From assembly GCA_011317545.1 (NCBI GenBank), contig WUJK01000005.1, positions 1,550,001 to 1,614,000 of the forward strand: 64,000 bases of DNA, in the 5' to 3' direction. A program made the position numbers and the translations under genes. This DNA is from Coniella vitis. Its lineage: Eukaryota; Ascomycota; Sordariomycetes; Diaporthales; Schizoparmaceae. Shown here one piece after another: positions 45,695-56,949 of the stretch. The notes under the pieces are model-generated. The model saw only the letters and a list, made by a program, of their open reading frames with translations, did not search any database and was not told the origin of the DNA. The first letter of the stretch is position 1. Every line of letters starts with the position of its first letter.

Positions 45695-48600
45695 AAGCTG
45701 GTATGGCCAGCACCCCGACCAATCATCTTACACGGTGCTATATTGCGTCCCACTTTAAGCGAGACCCTCAAAAAAGGGTTCCTTGCAACGTCAGAGTATG
45801 TCCAGCAACACAGATAATCTACATTTTGTAGGCGTGATACAGTAATACTACAGATGTGGGGCTACCCTTTTTTTGTCTCTCTTGTTCCCTTCAATATTCC
45901 CCAAGATCAATTTAAAAGAGTTGAGTAAGAAAGGTGGAATGGAAGTTCGCAAAGTAAGTACCGGTTTTCAAGACGAGCCAGTTAGCAACAATCTTCAGTT
46001 GCTAAGAACATAGTATGATATAGCCTCTAGTATTTTTGGCATCGACTAATCCCACTGATTTCTATGCCTCGTTGACTATTTGCAGTAAGGAATGGCAGGA
46101 TCAGGGCAGATCTCTGCATCAAAGTGCTCTTCGGGGATTTGCTGCATCGTATCTTGGTCGTTACAATCTCGCATCAAATCAGTTTTCTCTCTGATTTGCA
46201 CAATTCGACGATTCTGTCCCTCTCTGATTCAAGCACGAAATGCCAGCTGGACTTTGGCCAAACGCTACATTTTGACTTTGGGTCTGTCAAAATTGACTGT
46301 CATATCAGGTACAGTATGCCTTTTCCAAGGTATCACGCCGAAAGCACTGCAGAGATCACATGCCCCTTCAACAAGAAAATTGTCATGATACCCAACCATG
46401 ATACCAAAGAAGAGGACGTACTTTGACAGGAAAAGGAGACAAACGCACTGATCAAGACCCATTTGTATGCACGCATGCGTCCACCAGTGATTCCTTCGGC
46501 TGAAAACTCTTTTATTTTTTCTTTCCATGTGAAGGATACGAAGGCAGGTCACTCCTCAAGCAAACGCGGGCCCCGGTTTCCAGCCTGGACGGCGATCGTG
46601 GGGCTGCGTTGACTCCTCGCAAGCACTACTCACGAGCCATGTTGACACACCCTTCGGCAGAGGCGCCGGTGATAACAATTCATTAGGAGGAGAATATATA
46701 CAGTCATCAGGGGCCCGTTGCCGAGGAACGCTTTCCCTTCGAAACCCTGGCGAATCCTCTTGGCCAGAATGTGGACAATGACTATAGTAAACATCTCTAT
46801 GCATTTTCTTTTTCTTTTCTTACAAAAATCGAGAATGAGTACGATAACTTCATATAGGCGATGGCTAGAATGGCGGGATGAGGCGACGGATGTAGAGTTG
46901 AGATCGGCGGTGCATTGCGGAGCGCGAAGAGGCAGTAACAGATACGAATCGTTTGCCAAAACTGTCTTGATGAGTGCTTTTATGTTGCCCATCAAAAGGT
47001 CTGAGCATGTCTCTGCCGGAATTTCCAACCACTGCTTCAAGCTGCTGCATCTTGTGGTTCTTTTTAGACTCTATCACCTTTTCAATGGACACCAAGTGCA
47101 TCCAGTCAAGTCCTAGAATCTGTGATCTGAGTCCAAACGTGTGTTGACGTTATATTGATCCCGGCACGCGCCCTGACTGAACACCGTCCACGAAGCGAAG
47201 AGTGAGCGGCGGCAGATCAACCTGATATGCAAACACTGAGCCGGTGTGCTCGGTCCGCCCACCAAGGTTTGTAAACTATTGTCCATATCACTACAGAGCG
47301 TTATTCTCGGGACTCATCCTAGACTGTTTTATGGATATCAGGCACTGAACCCTTTGAATCTTCACAAGAGACAGTGAGCCTCAAGATATACATGCACATG
47401 TGCGCGTTGATTAACAGCAGGTCAAATGAAGAATAATTTCCACAGACTACAAAAGTCCAAGCGTCCCACAACACCTCCTTCTTTTGGGCCAGTATCAGAC
47501 ACATTCGTTCAACACTCCGCTTTCCGATTTTGCCACGACCTCGTATTACCTGACGTAACTCAATGGTTGTCGAGGGGTAGTGACTAACAGGCAATCACCT
47601 GAAAGATCACGTCGACGTTTGAACCGGAAAAGGGGGATAAGTGCTTAGCCGCAAGACAGCCTGCACAGACCGGTAGAATTGCTGTGACAGGGCCCTTGAT
47701 CAATTTCGAGAATGACGGGTCCCTGAGTGCATTGCGAGCCCGAATCGGCGTGTCGAAGTCGAGAGTGCTGCACAAATGCAATGTGGGATATTCCAGCCTG
47801 TCTGGCCTCGTTTGGCCTCGTTTCTGTCTTCAAGGTGCGAGACGTGGTTTTGCTGCACGTCTGGAAGGCCCATGGCAGTAAATGGCAGCAAAAGTACAAA
47901 ACCTACGTCGGCTTCTGCTTGCGAGGCGATCAGATCTTGGCTCTACGGTTTGAGAAAGGATGGACCTTTTGGGGGGTTAGATGCAAAGCACAAGGCGCAT
48001 CGGCGCATCGGGAACATCGTACGTTTTCTTGATTCCTATACAAGATGCGCAGGGCAGGCCGGATCTTTTGTCCATGATGATTTGCATGGCAGAGGGCTGA
48101 GGAAGTGCCGGTTATCTAGAGGCGAGAGTAATACTATCTGACTATGCAAAGTACATGGCAAGGCGGAGAGATAAGAGACTCAAGGCCCAGATACTATGAC
48201 TATAACGACAATACCCGGATGGGGCCCGCTTTCTTACAGTGGATGCTCTCTCGGGCTTCTGAGATGGACATGGTTGATCTGTATTATGCTCTTCACATTG
48301 CCTTTCTGATGTATATCATAAAGCCTCTCATGGCTCTGTGTAGCGAAGTGCTCCAAGTCCGTGTCCTAACTTTATACTCTGTACAGTCAACGGCAAGTAG
48401 TTTGGACCGGTTGCCAACCAGATCATGTCCCTCGCTGGACAGAGAGAGTCATGGGCAAGGAGAAAGATCGGCATGGTGCGTTGGCCTTATCACGCCGTGC
48501 CAGGGGCCGGCCAAAGTGTGCAGCAGGCAAGCCTTATCTCCCCGTGCCTCGTCGTCTCTGGCTTTTGCTCATAGTATTTGCTGTCTCGGGTCGGCTTCCC

Positions 48601-49073
48601 CAGCCTATCTGATGCGACCCCGGCCTGGCCGCAGAGTTGCTGACTGCAGCGACTGCTCTCCCAGATCTAACCACTTCCAGGCATGAAACGACACGAGCGA
48701 CATGCCGATCAAGTGCTCGACCATAGTAGCAGTTCGGAACCAGATCCAGAGATCCAGGTGGGTGTTGGCCTCTGATTGGATGGCCTGGCGTAACGTGCAA
48801 GTCCTAGTAACCACGGCTTGAACATTTCCATATCCCAAAACTTCACCCTCGAGAAATAATACTTAGGAGGCCCTATCGCCCTGCTCAGTGGCCTCTCGTG
48901 ATATCAGCCTTTTCCCCTCCTCCCTCTCCTCCTGCTTGTTGCAATAAGTGTGATATATCACCACCGCCCAACCAAAACATCCAGCCCACGGGCTTCTCCC
49001 TCCTGGATTCCATCGCAGTTCGATCCCCAAGACAGACGAGCCAACACAGCCAAACCTCCTCGCCGCCCCCACA

Positions 49074-50327
49074 ATGGTTGCTCTCAGCATCATCGAACAG
49101 TTCCCAGCGAACTTCTACGTCGCCTTCCTTGCCGGCGCCGCACTCTCCCTCGTCGTCCTCCGCCTCTACACCACCGCCCAGAACAGGCGCCAGGCACGCA
49201 AAGCCTCCGTGTCCACGACAGTCGAGTCCACTGGCGGCGGCGCCGCCCAAAAAGCCACCCACGACCAGCACACGCCGGGGCAATGGACCCCCAGCAGCTT
49301 CCGGCTGCCGCGCCCGGCGCCGTTCCCGGGCTGGGACATTGAGCAGACCAAGCCGCTGCCGTACCGCGCGTTCCGCCACGGGCCCAAGTACAACGTCACC
49401 ATGGGCCTGCGCACCGCGCGCCACGAGGACTGGATCCAGCTCGACAACCACTACCCGCGCTACCACGCCGACAAGGCGCGGCGCATCGCCGAGCGCGGCG
49501 CAAAGTGCTACCACACGGCGCCCGAGGCCTGGCCCGCGGCCGTCGAGCTGCTCGAGGAGCTCGCCGAGTACCTGCCCGCCCGCTACCCGGCGCTGTTCCG
49601 GCGCACCGCCGTCGGCCTCGACAACCTGTGGTCCGGCGAGGCCTTCAACATTGTCGAGCGGCCCCTGCGCGAAGACCCCATCCTGCTGTGCGCGCGCCTG
49701 ATCCAGGACGACGTCGCGCTCATGGTGCAGCGCCCCGACGGCCAGTACTACCTGCTCTCGGGCGCCATCCTGCTCGCGGGCTTCTGGCGGCTCGAGGACA
49801 AGCTCGGCATGCCGCTGTCCGAGATCCACACCTCGGGCGACGTGCCGCAGTACCGGGAGAAGCTGGAGCGCGGCATGCTGGGCTTCTTCAAGCGCCTCAA
49901 GTGCGAGGACCTGTACGCGCGCAACAACTACTTCATCCAGGTCGACGACGACCTCGCGTGGAGCTGGAGCATCGGCGCCGAGGACAGCGCGCGCCCGAGC
50001 TGGGACACGGCCGACAAGAACCGCGCCGTCGAGCACCACATGTTCCGCTCCGAGCGCCAGTCGCTGCGGCGCCTGCCGCGGTCGGGCGCCGTCGTCTTCA
50101 CTATCCGCACCTACTTCCACCCCGTCACCGAGATTGCCCAGGAGGACTACGTGCCCGGGCGACTGGCCAGTGCGGTCCGCAGCTGGGGCGACGACGTGTC
50201 CAAGTACAAGGGCGCCGACAAGTACCGCGATGTCTTGCTGGAGTATCTCGATGCCGAGCACCAGAAGCAGCTGGACCGCGGCCTGGACGTGGAGAAGGAG
50301 GACGATGTGAGACAATATCCGTGGTGA
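49074..50327 (+). CDS. DUF3445 (heme-dependent oxidative N-demethylase-like, HRQ family) protein
   Basis: Intronless frame of 417 aa. Residues about 12-34 form an N-terminal membrane anchor (ANFYVAFLAGAALSLVVLRLY). The rest matches the DUF3445 family: FRHGPKYNVTMGLRTARHEDWIQLDNHYPRYH, LSGAILLAGFWRLEDKLGMPLSEIH, NNYFIQVDDDLAWSW, and the signature HMFRSERQSLRRLPRSGAVVFTIRTY (about residues 322-347). Characterised bacterial relatives bind heme and demethylate amines oxidatively; the fungal substrate is not known. The coding sequence is very GC-rich with mostly G or C at third positions, unlike neighbours such as CTNNBL1. It is convergent with the GH79 gene, 324 nt away. The start is the first ATG and gives a plausible membrane anchor. 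Confidence 0.92.
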   Translation: MVALSIIEQFPANFYVAFLAGAALSLVVLRLYTTAQNRRQARKASVSTTVESTGGGAAQKATHDQHTPGQWTPSSFRLPRPAPFPGWDIEQTKPLPYRAFRHGPKYNVTMGLRTARHEDWIQLDNHYPRYHADKARRIAERGAKCYHTAPEAWPAAVELLEELAEYLPARYPALFRRTAVGLDNLWSGEAFNIVERPLREDPILLCARLIQDDVALMVQRPDGQYYLLSGAILLAGFWRLEDKLGMPLSEIHTSGDVPQYREKLERGMLGFFKRLKCEDLYARNNYFIQVDDDLAWSWSIGAEDSARPSWDTADKNRAVEHHMFRSERQSLRRLPRSGAVVFTIRTYFHPVTEIAQEDYVPGRLASAVRSWGDDVSKYKGADKYRDVLLEYLDAEHQKQLDRGLDVEKEDDVRQYPW

Positions 50328-50651
50328 GGCAAGAGACGTGCTGTTTGTTGTCGAAGTTGTCGTCGGGAAGCGGTCCTTTTTATGTTTAGGTGAAATTTTA
50401 TACACTCCCCCATTTTTTGAACTTTACAGTGCCAGTTCCGCCTCGTGCGTTTTTGTCTCTTTTCCATTCAAGTGCCTTATTTTTAACAAGAAAAGTTCAG
50501 CATCGCAGAGAGGATTCTGACGTCCAGAACTTTACAAGAGTCTAGGCTACAATCACATGAAACTTTATGGGTGTGTTTTCTCACATCTCATCATTGATAT
50601 TCACTACAGAGCAAATCACCACAAAGAAAACATCACTCCTCCCCTCGGCTC
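50328..50651. other. Intergenic gap between convergent genes
   Basis: 324 nt holding the 3' ends of the DUF3445 and GH79 genes. Nothing else is seen. Confidence 0.65.
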
Positions 50652-52389
50652 TCAACTCGTCGCCAGATGGACAATCACAGCCGCGCTCTGCGAGACAGGA
50701 ACCACGGCAGCACCGTCCACAACCGCCACCGTCAACGAGTCGTTGCGCACGCCGCGCACCTCCAGCCCGCCGCTCGCATACGTCCACTGGCTGCCCCCGT
50801 ACGTGATGCTATCTGCGCTTGCGCCCGCGCCCAGCGGACTGTCCAGCAAGTCGACCGTGACGCTGGCGACGCTGCTGGGCAGCCCGCTCACACTCACATT
50901 CGCACGGCCCCGCGCAGTCGCTGAGCTCGAACTGTTCCAGTACTCCAAGTTGACAAAGGCAAGCCTCGCAAGAACCCCGTCCTCGTAGGCCGCGTAGCCC
51001 GCTAGGTTCAGCGTCGTTGTCGTCGTCGTCGTTGTCGTCGTTGTCGTCGAGGCGGCAGAAGAAGAAGAAGAAGAAGAAGAAGAAGAAGACAACACAACAT
51101 CGAGCGCAGCAACCTGCGCTGCGCCACTGCTGCCCACGAAATCCGCCACAAACGGCTGCGCATAGTAGTTGGCAAACACCTGCGGCTCGCTGGTGCCCGA
51201 CGCCTGCGGCAGCCACAGGTCGAACCCGCTGTGCATGATCTGCTGGAAATGGAAGCGCGAGACGCCGATGCTCAGCGCGTAGAGCTGGAAATCCACCTGC
51301 CAGAGCGCGGAGCCCAGCACCGCCTGGTAGGCGTAGTCGTGCGTCGGGTTCAGCGAGTTGCCAATCTCGGAGAGAACGTACGGGATGTCGGGCTTGTTCG
51401 CCCGCAGCCAGCTGAGGGCGGGCTCGAAGAGGTCGAGGTGCGCTTTGATGCCGCTGTGCGTCATGAGGCCCGTCTCCAGGCTGTTCGCGCTGCCGCCGTC
51501 GGTCTGGTAGTAGTGGTGCGCGACCGTCTTGACGATGTGGTCGGCGTCGAGCCCGAGCCCAAAGACGGTGGGGACGTCGAGGATCCAGGCGTCGGAGGCG
51601 CCGTCAAAGTGTGCGCTCGTGTCAAAGGCCTGGAAGAAAGGCTCAGCCGCGGTGAGGTTGACGGCCGCGGCAATGGCGGCCGCATACGCCGTGAAGTTGG
51701 CGGCGTACGACTCGTTTGTCTGGGCGGCCTGGTAGGTGGGCGGGCCGAGACCGGTCGCGGGGTAGAGATCGGGCTCGTTGCCGGGCTCGAACGAGTGGAT
51801 CTTGTCGATGCCAATGGCCTCGGTGGCGGTCGTGGCCCAGAGAAGCGTCTCGTCCATGTCGGTGATGGCCAGTGGCGTCTGGATGATCCACTGCGCGCTG
51901 GGGAAGTTCTTGGTGAGCTCCCAGTAGGCCGGGCCAATCGTCGTTCCGCCCACGTCCTGGTAGTTGTAGACTTCTGCGCGGGGCAGGGCTGGTTCGCTTT
52001 GGTTGGCAACATAGTACGCATAGTCGGCGCTTTTTGGGTTGGTTTCGTTTCAGCATCTGCCCGACAAGCACGACATGGCAACAAGCACTATGCTCAGGCC
52101 AGACTCACGAAGTGCCACCCAACCTGATCAGCGGCTTCCCGCCCGTGCGATTGGTGATGGCAGCAATGAGGTTGAGGGAGAACTGGTTGGGGTTGCCGCC
52201 TGCATCCACCGCATAGTTCCACAACGACGCCTGCTCAAACGCAAAGCCAGCAAAGTCTGGGTCGACAATGCCAGACGCATTCGCCGGCACGCTGGACGAC
52301 ACAGAGACGGTCAGGGTCTGCGCAGCCGTCGACGCCGCCAGCCAAGCGAGCACCTGCTGGAGGTACCATGGGACTTTGTTGGCTGCCAT
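50652..52389 (-). CDS. Secreted glycoside hydrolase family 79 (beta-glucuronidase-like)
   Basis: Two exons: 52389-52109 and 52029-50652 (552 aa); the split codon gives RLGGTSADYAYYV, typical of the family. A signal peptide is likely (MAANKVPWYLQQVLAWLAASTAAQ). The (beta/alpha)8 catalytic domain has the acid/base Glu179 in SFEPGNEPDLY and the nucleophile Glu315 in YVLSEIGNSLN. A C-terminal beta domain carries RLAFVNLEYWNSSS and VTVDLLDSPLGAG-type strands. GH79 enzymes release glucuronic acid or 4-O-methyl-glucuronic acid from arabinogalactan proteins, or act on related glycans. Within the beta domain (residues about 408-433) lie a Ser tract of 11 and a Thr tract of 12, from trinucleotide repeats at 51014-51090. 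An upstream in-frame Met (52455) would add 22 residues and bury the signal peptide. Confidence 0.9.
51014..51090. repeat. Coding trinucleotide repeats (Thr and Ser tracts) in the GH79 gene
   Basis: Two adjacent trinucleotide tracts (GTC/GTT then GAA-type on the plus strand). On the minus strand they code for poly-Ser and poly-Thr within an otherwise ordinary enzyme. Confidence 0.9.
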
Positions 52390-55187
52390 CTCGTGGGCCC
52401 TGTGCAATAACTGAGGCCCGACTGGAAGACCGGCACGCACAAAGCTTGAGGCCATCGCAACTGTCCATGGAGGGAGAGCAAGAGGCCCGTGGTTTTATGT
52501 AGCTACAGGCCACCAAAAGTATTCCGTCCATGTCGTGGGCCACGACCAAGCACGTCTTTTGTTCAAGCCATGGCGACGTCAGGCTGCATGTGGCTTTCGT
52601 CACGACCCTCTTGCGTCCTGAGCAGTGCGAATCGAGGTCCAGAGGCCGCGCCGGCTGGTCTGTGTACACGATGTGTTGTAATAGATTGACGGCCCTTGCT
52701 CAATCACGCGATATGCACCTGCAGCTAATCCTGGTGCCGCGTTGGCTCGAGAGACCGGTGCGGTGTAGGAAGGGGGTGGCGATCCCGTTACGACCGTGTC
52801 GTGTTGTTGTTCTCCCTCGAATAAAACCTAAAGAGAAATCTCCAAACTGAAAACACTCGGCTGTGAAAAAGAATGGACGACCGAGTGGCAAAGCCGAGAA
52901 GGAAGCTCCCATGGCACGAGCAACACAAGTCAAACGAGTTGCTAGAAACTCCGAGGATACAAGTCGACATCGGTGTGAAGTTCCAGGATTGGTAGCAGTA
53001 CACGTAACCGGAAGTCGGATGACGAGACCCCCGCAAGTCGGTCTCACGTCTTGGACAGGGCATTGCACGTCATTGGCACCCACGCGTGCACTGGGGATCG
53101 ACAAGTTGCTCCCTCACTTGATTAGGCTTTGGGCACATGCACCGATATCCGAGCCCGTACTACTAAGAGTCAACATGCTTGTGTCTTTTGTGGCTGCTGC
53201 TGCGTGCAAAAGTCCACTGGCAACTCCGAAGAAAGCCTGAAAGTAATGATATATCAGCTTGATGTTAGTCTCGAGTGAAAACGCTTGGTGCTTTCAGGTA
53301 CAAGTAAGATTCATGCTCAGACTGAATACTATCACTTGAGCCCAGAGAATGAAACACCCTCCTCAATATCACACACACAAGGTAGGCTAGGTACATATAA
53401 CGGCTGTGGTTATTTTCAACTGGACAATATAACCCTACATGTATCCAGACTGACTCCCTTTTGTTGCTATCACAATGTCCACGTAAGATTGTGTTCTAGT
53501 GTTTCCAGGACCCTTATGATGAGGGCGATGAATCTCGGATGTCTAACTCATTGCTTACATGCTTTAACTTGAGCAGAGATCGATCCTCTCTTACTTTTAA
53601 TCCCCTCTGTGCTATTTCCAAGTCGTCATCTTCAATACTGGACCGTTGCCGCGACTTGTTCTTCTCCATTTGAGCCCATGACTGTCCTCTCGCTCTTTCT
53701 ATCACTAAAAGCAAAGGAGGCATTCACAAGGGATGCCTATGCAGCCGTACTTGCATGTAAAAAATAACCCAGAGGTGCGTAGAATGATCATACGATATAC
53801 CAAACCATCTCACCACTTACTAACCCCTCGCTCCGATAAATCGACAATTAGTACAAGCCAAACCTGCTTCTTCTCGCTACCTGGTACATTTATCAACCTC
53901 GCCAGCTGGCTTCTCGATGTAGCAACATTGCAAAAGGTTTCCGTCCGATATCCTGGGGCCGTTGGTTAGTCTGAGAACATAACGTATCCGAGCCCAGAGA
54001 AGAACCAGCTGGACACAAAGTTTCAGGAAAGCAAGGCCTTACTTGACTCCTATCATTAACTGGACGGGACCTACTAGTCCCCGTAAAGAGGTGAGAACAA
54101 ACAGCTTAGATAAGGCTACCAGCAAGGCTGACGCAACTAGTCTCATGCAAAACTGAGCATAGGCAAATCACCGCTAACAATTCACCCCAGTAGAACACAT
54201 GAACTTTCTCCAGAAGACGAAAGACATGATACAGGCAGCTCATAATCGACACGAAGCACTACTCGGACGTACCACGCAAGGATAGAATCCTAGTTTGACC
54301 TAATCTGCTCCAATTTCGCAAAGTCACAGCCCGTGGAAGCATCCCAAGCAGGGGTGCTGCAACGACAAAGGGGAACAGCTGATATTATTGTTATAGAAAG
54401 ATGGAGTGACCACCATAAGGAGAATTGCCGAGATCTCTTGGCAGCTCAAAAGAGGCAAGTGGTAGAAATGCTTTGGATGACTTCGGAAAGATTGGTAGAC
54501 CGTAAAAAGCAATCAAGGGAGGAGAGGGCATGGAGGCTTGAAATGGTTCCTGCATCCCTAAGCAAACTTACGTTTTGACCGCAGCGGCGAGTAAATAAAT
54601 ACACTAGACACAGCTGATGCATATATGCAAATGCCGCCATCATGGACATGTCTTTGGTGATTCGGGTAAACAGAAACGCCAAGCTAACTTGATAGCTGGT
54701 ATCATAATGCCCGAGGACTCAGTACGAGATGAAATCACGTTTCTAAGATGAAGTGTGTCGATGGAAATAAATATATCTTCTACTTATCTAACCATTCACC
54801 TGACCCTTAGAACGCAGTCGTAAAAATACATCTATGTACGCATGATTTTCATCATGTGATCACGATTTCGCCCTTGCGGTCAAAACCTAACATCAAATGC
54901 GTAAAGGCACTGTGCCTACATACACAAACTCTATACATAAATCCAACGCTTTTTGATATGAAAAACAAAGGAAAGGTAAAACAAGAACCGGACAGAGGTG
55001 TTTCTGCGTCGCCCGGGAAATATATAGCTTGGTTCGATCAAGCACGGTGCATATTTGTGATGCACAAAGTAGCCGTAAGCAGCAGCCCAGCCTTACTTTC
55101 CAAATTGTGTCCTTGGTCCAGTCTTTTCTGTTTCTGCACCCAAATGGACTTGATCGACACTGGCATGGCAAAAGCCATGTCTGTGTT
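52390..55187. other. Intergenic stretch of 2.8 kb
   Basis: No supported gene. The GH79 promoter should occupy the left end. From about 53.2 to 55 kb the DNA is AT-rich with only short unrecognised frames. Confidence 0.55.
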
Positions 55188-56949
55188 TCATAAAGCGGTG
55201 TTACCGAGAACCAAGACAAGAAGCATTCCATTCAGCACAAAGACTGTGATAAATGTTACCATGACGACCGCCCGGTTGGCGACGCCCAGGGTATCCCATC
55301 TGTTCAACGTGAGCGCAAGGGCGGTACAGCCGCATCCAATAGAAATCACAGAACCCAGTGTCGCACCTGCATCGACTTCGACGCGCAGCTTGTGCCTCCC
55401 CGTGAAAATGAGAACTGTCGAGATGCCTAGCAACAGAAAGGCCATGGAAAACAGGCCGCTTGTGGCAAGAAATAGTACTCGGTCCTTGTAGACGTACATG
55501 CGCTGATCCTGGATGCTTGGTAAAGAGGCATAGTGCGTCTCGTAGCCTGCTGGAAACTCCTCAGAGCTCGAGTACTCGGCCTCAATGTCCATATCCTCAT
55601 TCGCGTCCGTCTCTACAGCCGTGCTCGAGTCATTGCTCTGGCTGGGCGGGGAACGTCCTGGAGGGTGGGTGAAATAGCTACTTTCGGTGGCCAAGGGCAG
55701 CGAGTCTATGGAACCATATGTCGAGTCCGGGCGGCCGTGGCCGACAAGCAGAGGCTGATCCTCTGGTCTTTGAGACTTTACCCACGATCGGGCCTTGGAG
55801 AATGGTCTGGTGAAAGCGTGCAGTATCGCTTTGAAGTCGGGGCTACCGGGTTCGTCAGGATTGACGTATACCGCGTATGCTTCGTCCATATCGCCATTTT
55901 CGCTGCCATTGTCATACTCGTTCCAGTAATTCATGGGCTGCTCACCGGCATGAGGATACGAGTATGTCTGCGCTGTAGATGTTTGGATCCTGACTCGTTG
56001 CAAAGACTGGCGGGGGCTGGCGGTTGCTGAATCCACAATGTGCTCGTGCTGGGGCGCTGGTGACGAGGGTATGCTGCGGGCAGGGGTAGAATTGTGCATT
56101 GTGGACAGGATGTCTTCATATGTGTGCTGAAGCGAGTCAAAATCCTTCCTGGTGAAGCTCGATGGTTGATTCAAGATGTTTTCTCGGAAGCGAGCGCCTA
56201 GAGAGGCTGAGCCAGTCCATTTCTATGCAGCACCACAGTTTAGCGAACGAGCCTTGCTACCAATACGGACGTAGTTCGAGGATGGGATATGTCATCATGT
56301 TGCACACACCTTGTATTTTTTCAAGAGTTTCCCAAAGGCTATAGTCTGCGCACTGACAAATCGCCGCAGGTTTTGTATATCTTGACCGCACCGCACCACT
56401 TCCCGCTCGAGTCTCATGTACTTGAGCTGGCGTTTTCGGGGGATGCTGTCGGCATCAGAGTCGGCACAACGCAAGAGGAAGCGGTGTATATCGTCGGAAA
56501 GGTACTCTGCAGCATGTTGGGTTAGCTGGCAAGAGGGTCCAGGCGCAGCGTTGACCGCCACGCAATACAAGGGCTGGGCAGAGGGGAACCTACGTAACCG
56601 GCGGCTTATCTCGTCGGCTTTTGCGGTGACAAAGAGACCAGCGCGGTCATGTTGGGTGCACAATTCGTGGTAGAGATCGTTCTCGACCTTGGCCAGATGC
56701 GTGTCGGGTTGGCCGGGAATTGCGATAGCCTTGGCCTCGTGTCTGGTGGTGTGGACCTTGATGAAGTGCTTAAGGGAGTTGTAGTCGATGTTGTCTAGAG
56801 AAGAAGCAAACAAATAAGCAACCAGACGGAAAGGAGGGTGAAGGAGGCTGTGAGGCAGACAGAGCAGGTTTCTGGGTAGTGCATCATGACGACATACGGA
56901 GACTCCATCCCGGCACCGACTCCCTTTCAAAGTTCTGGCCGTATTTCAT
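55188..56949 (-). CDS. SPX-domain protein with three C-terminal membrane spans (VTC5-like)
   Basis: Four exons: 56949-56898, 56794-56594, 56506-56310 and 56222-55188 (494 aa). The spliced N-terminus, MKYGQNFERESVPGWSLHNIDYNSLKHFIKVHTTR, is a classical SPX domain. It continues through ISRRLQYLSDDIHRFLLRCA and KRQLKYMRLEREVVRCGQDI to FGKLLKKYKKWTG (about residues 1-155). SPX domains sense inositol pyrophosphates through basic residues and govern phosphate homeostasis. A long acidic, Ser/Pro-rich linker leads to three hydrophobic spans (about 398-424, 434-456 and 466-490), a DUF202-like arrangement as in the yeast Vtc5 regulator of polyphosphate synthesis. The protein is much shorter than yeast Vtc5, so orthology is uncertain. 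A vacuolar or other membrane location is inferred. All four junctions are in phase. Confidence 0.9.

Larger units (their letters stand above)
41943..49073. other. Gene-poor stretch of 7.1 kb
   Basis: No gene is supported on either strand. 42.0-43.9 kb is GC-rich, with CAG/CTG and AGCCCATC-type short repeats, a 7-bp minisatellite and three TACATAGTA motifs. 44.4-48.9 kb is AT-richer and holds only short, unrecognised frames, such as 46124-46426 (+) and 46630-47040 (-). No transposase, reverse transcriptase or long terminal repeat was found. The left edge contains the promoter of the caspase-like gene and the right edge that of the DUF3445 gene. Confidence 0.55.

Noticed and set aside
48885..50405. 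506-codon minus-strand frame opposite the DUF3445 gene
   Set aside because: Open only because of the high GC content; the plus-strand frame matches DUF3445 throughout.
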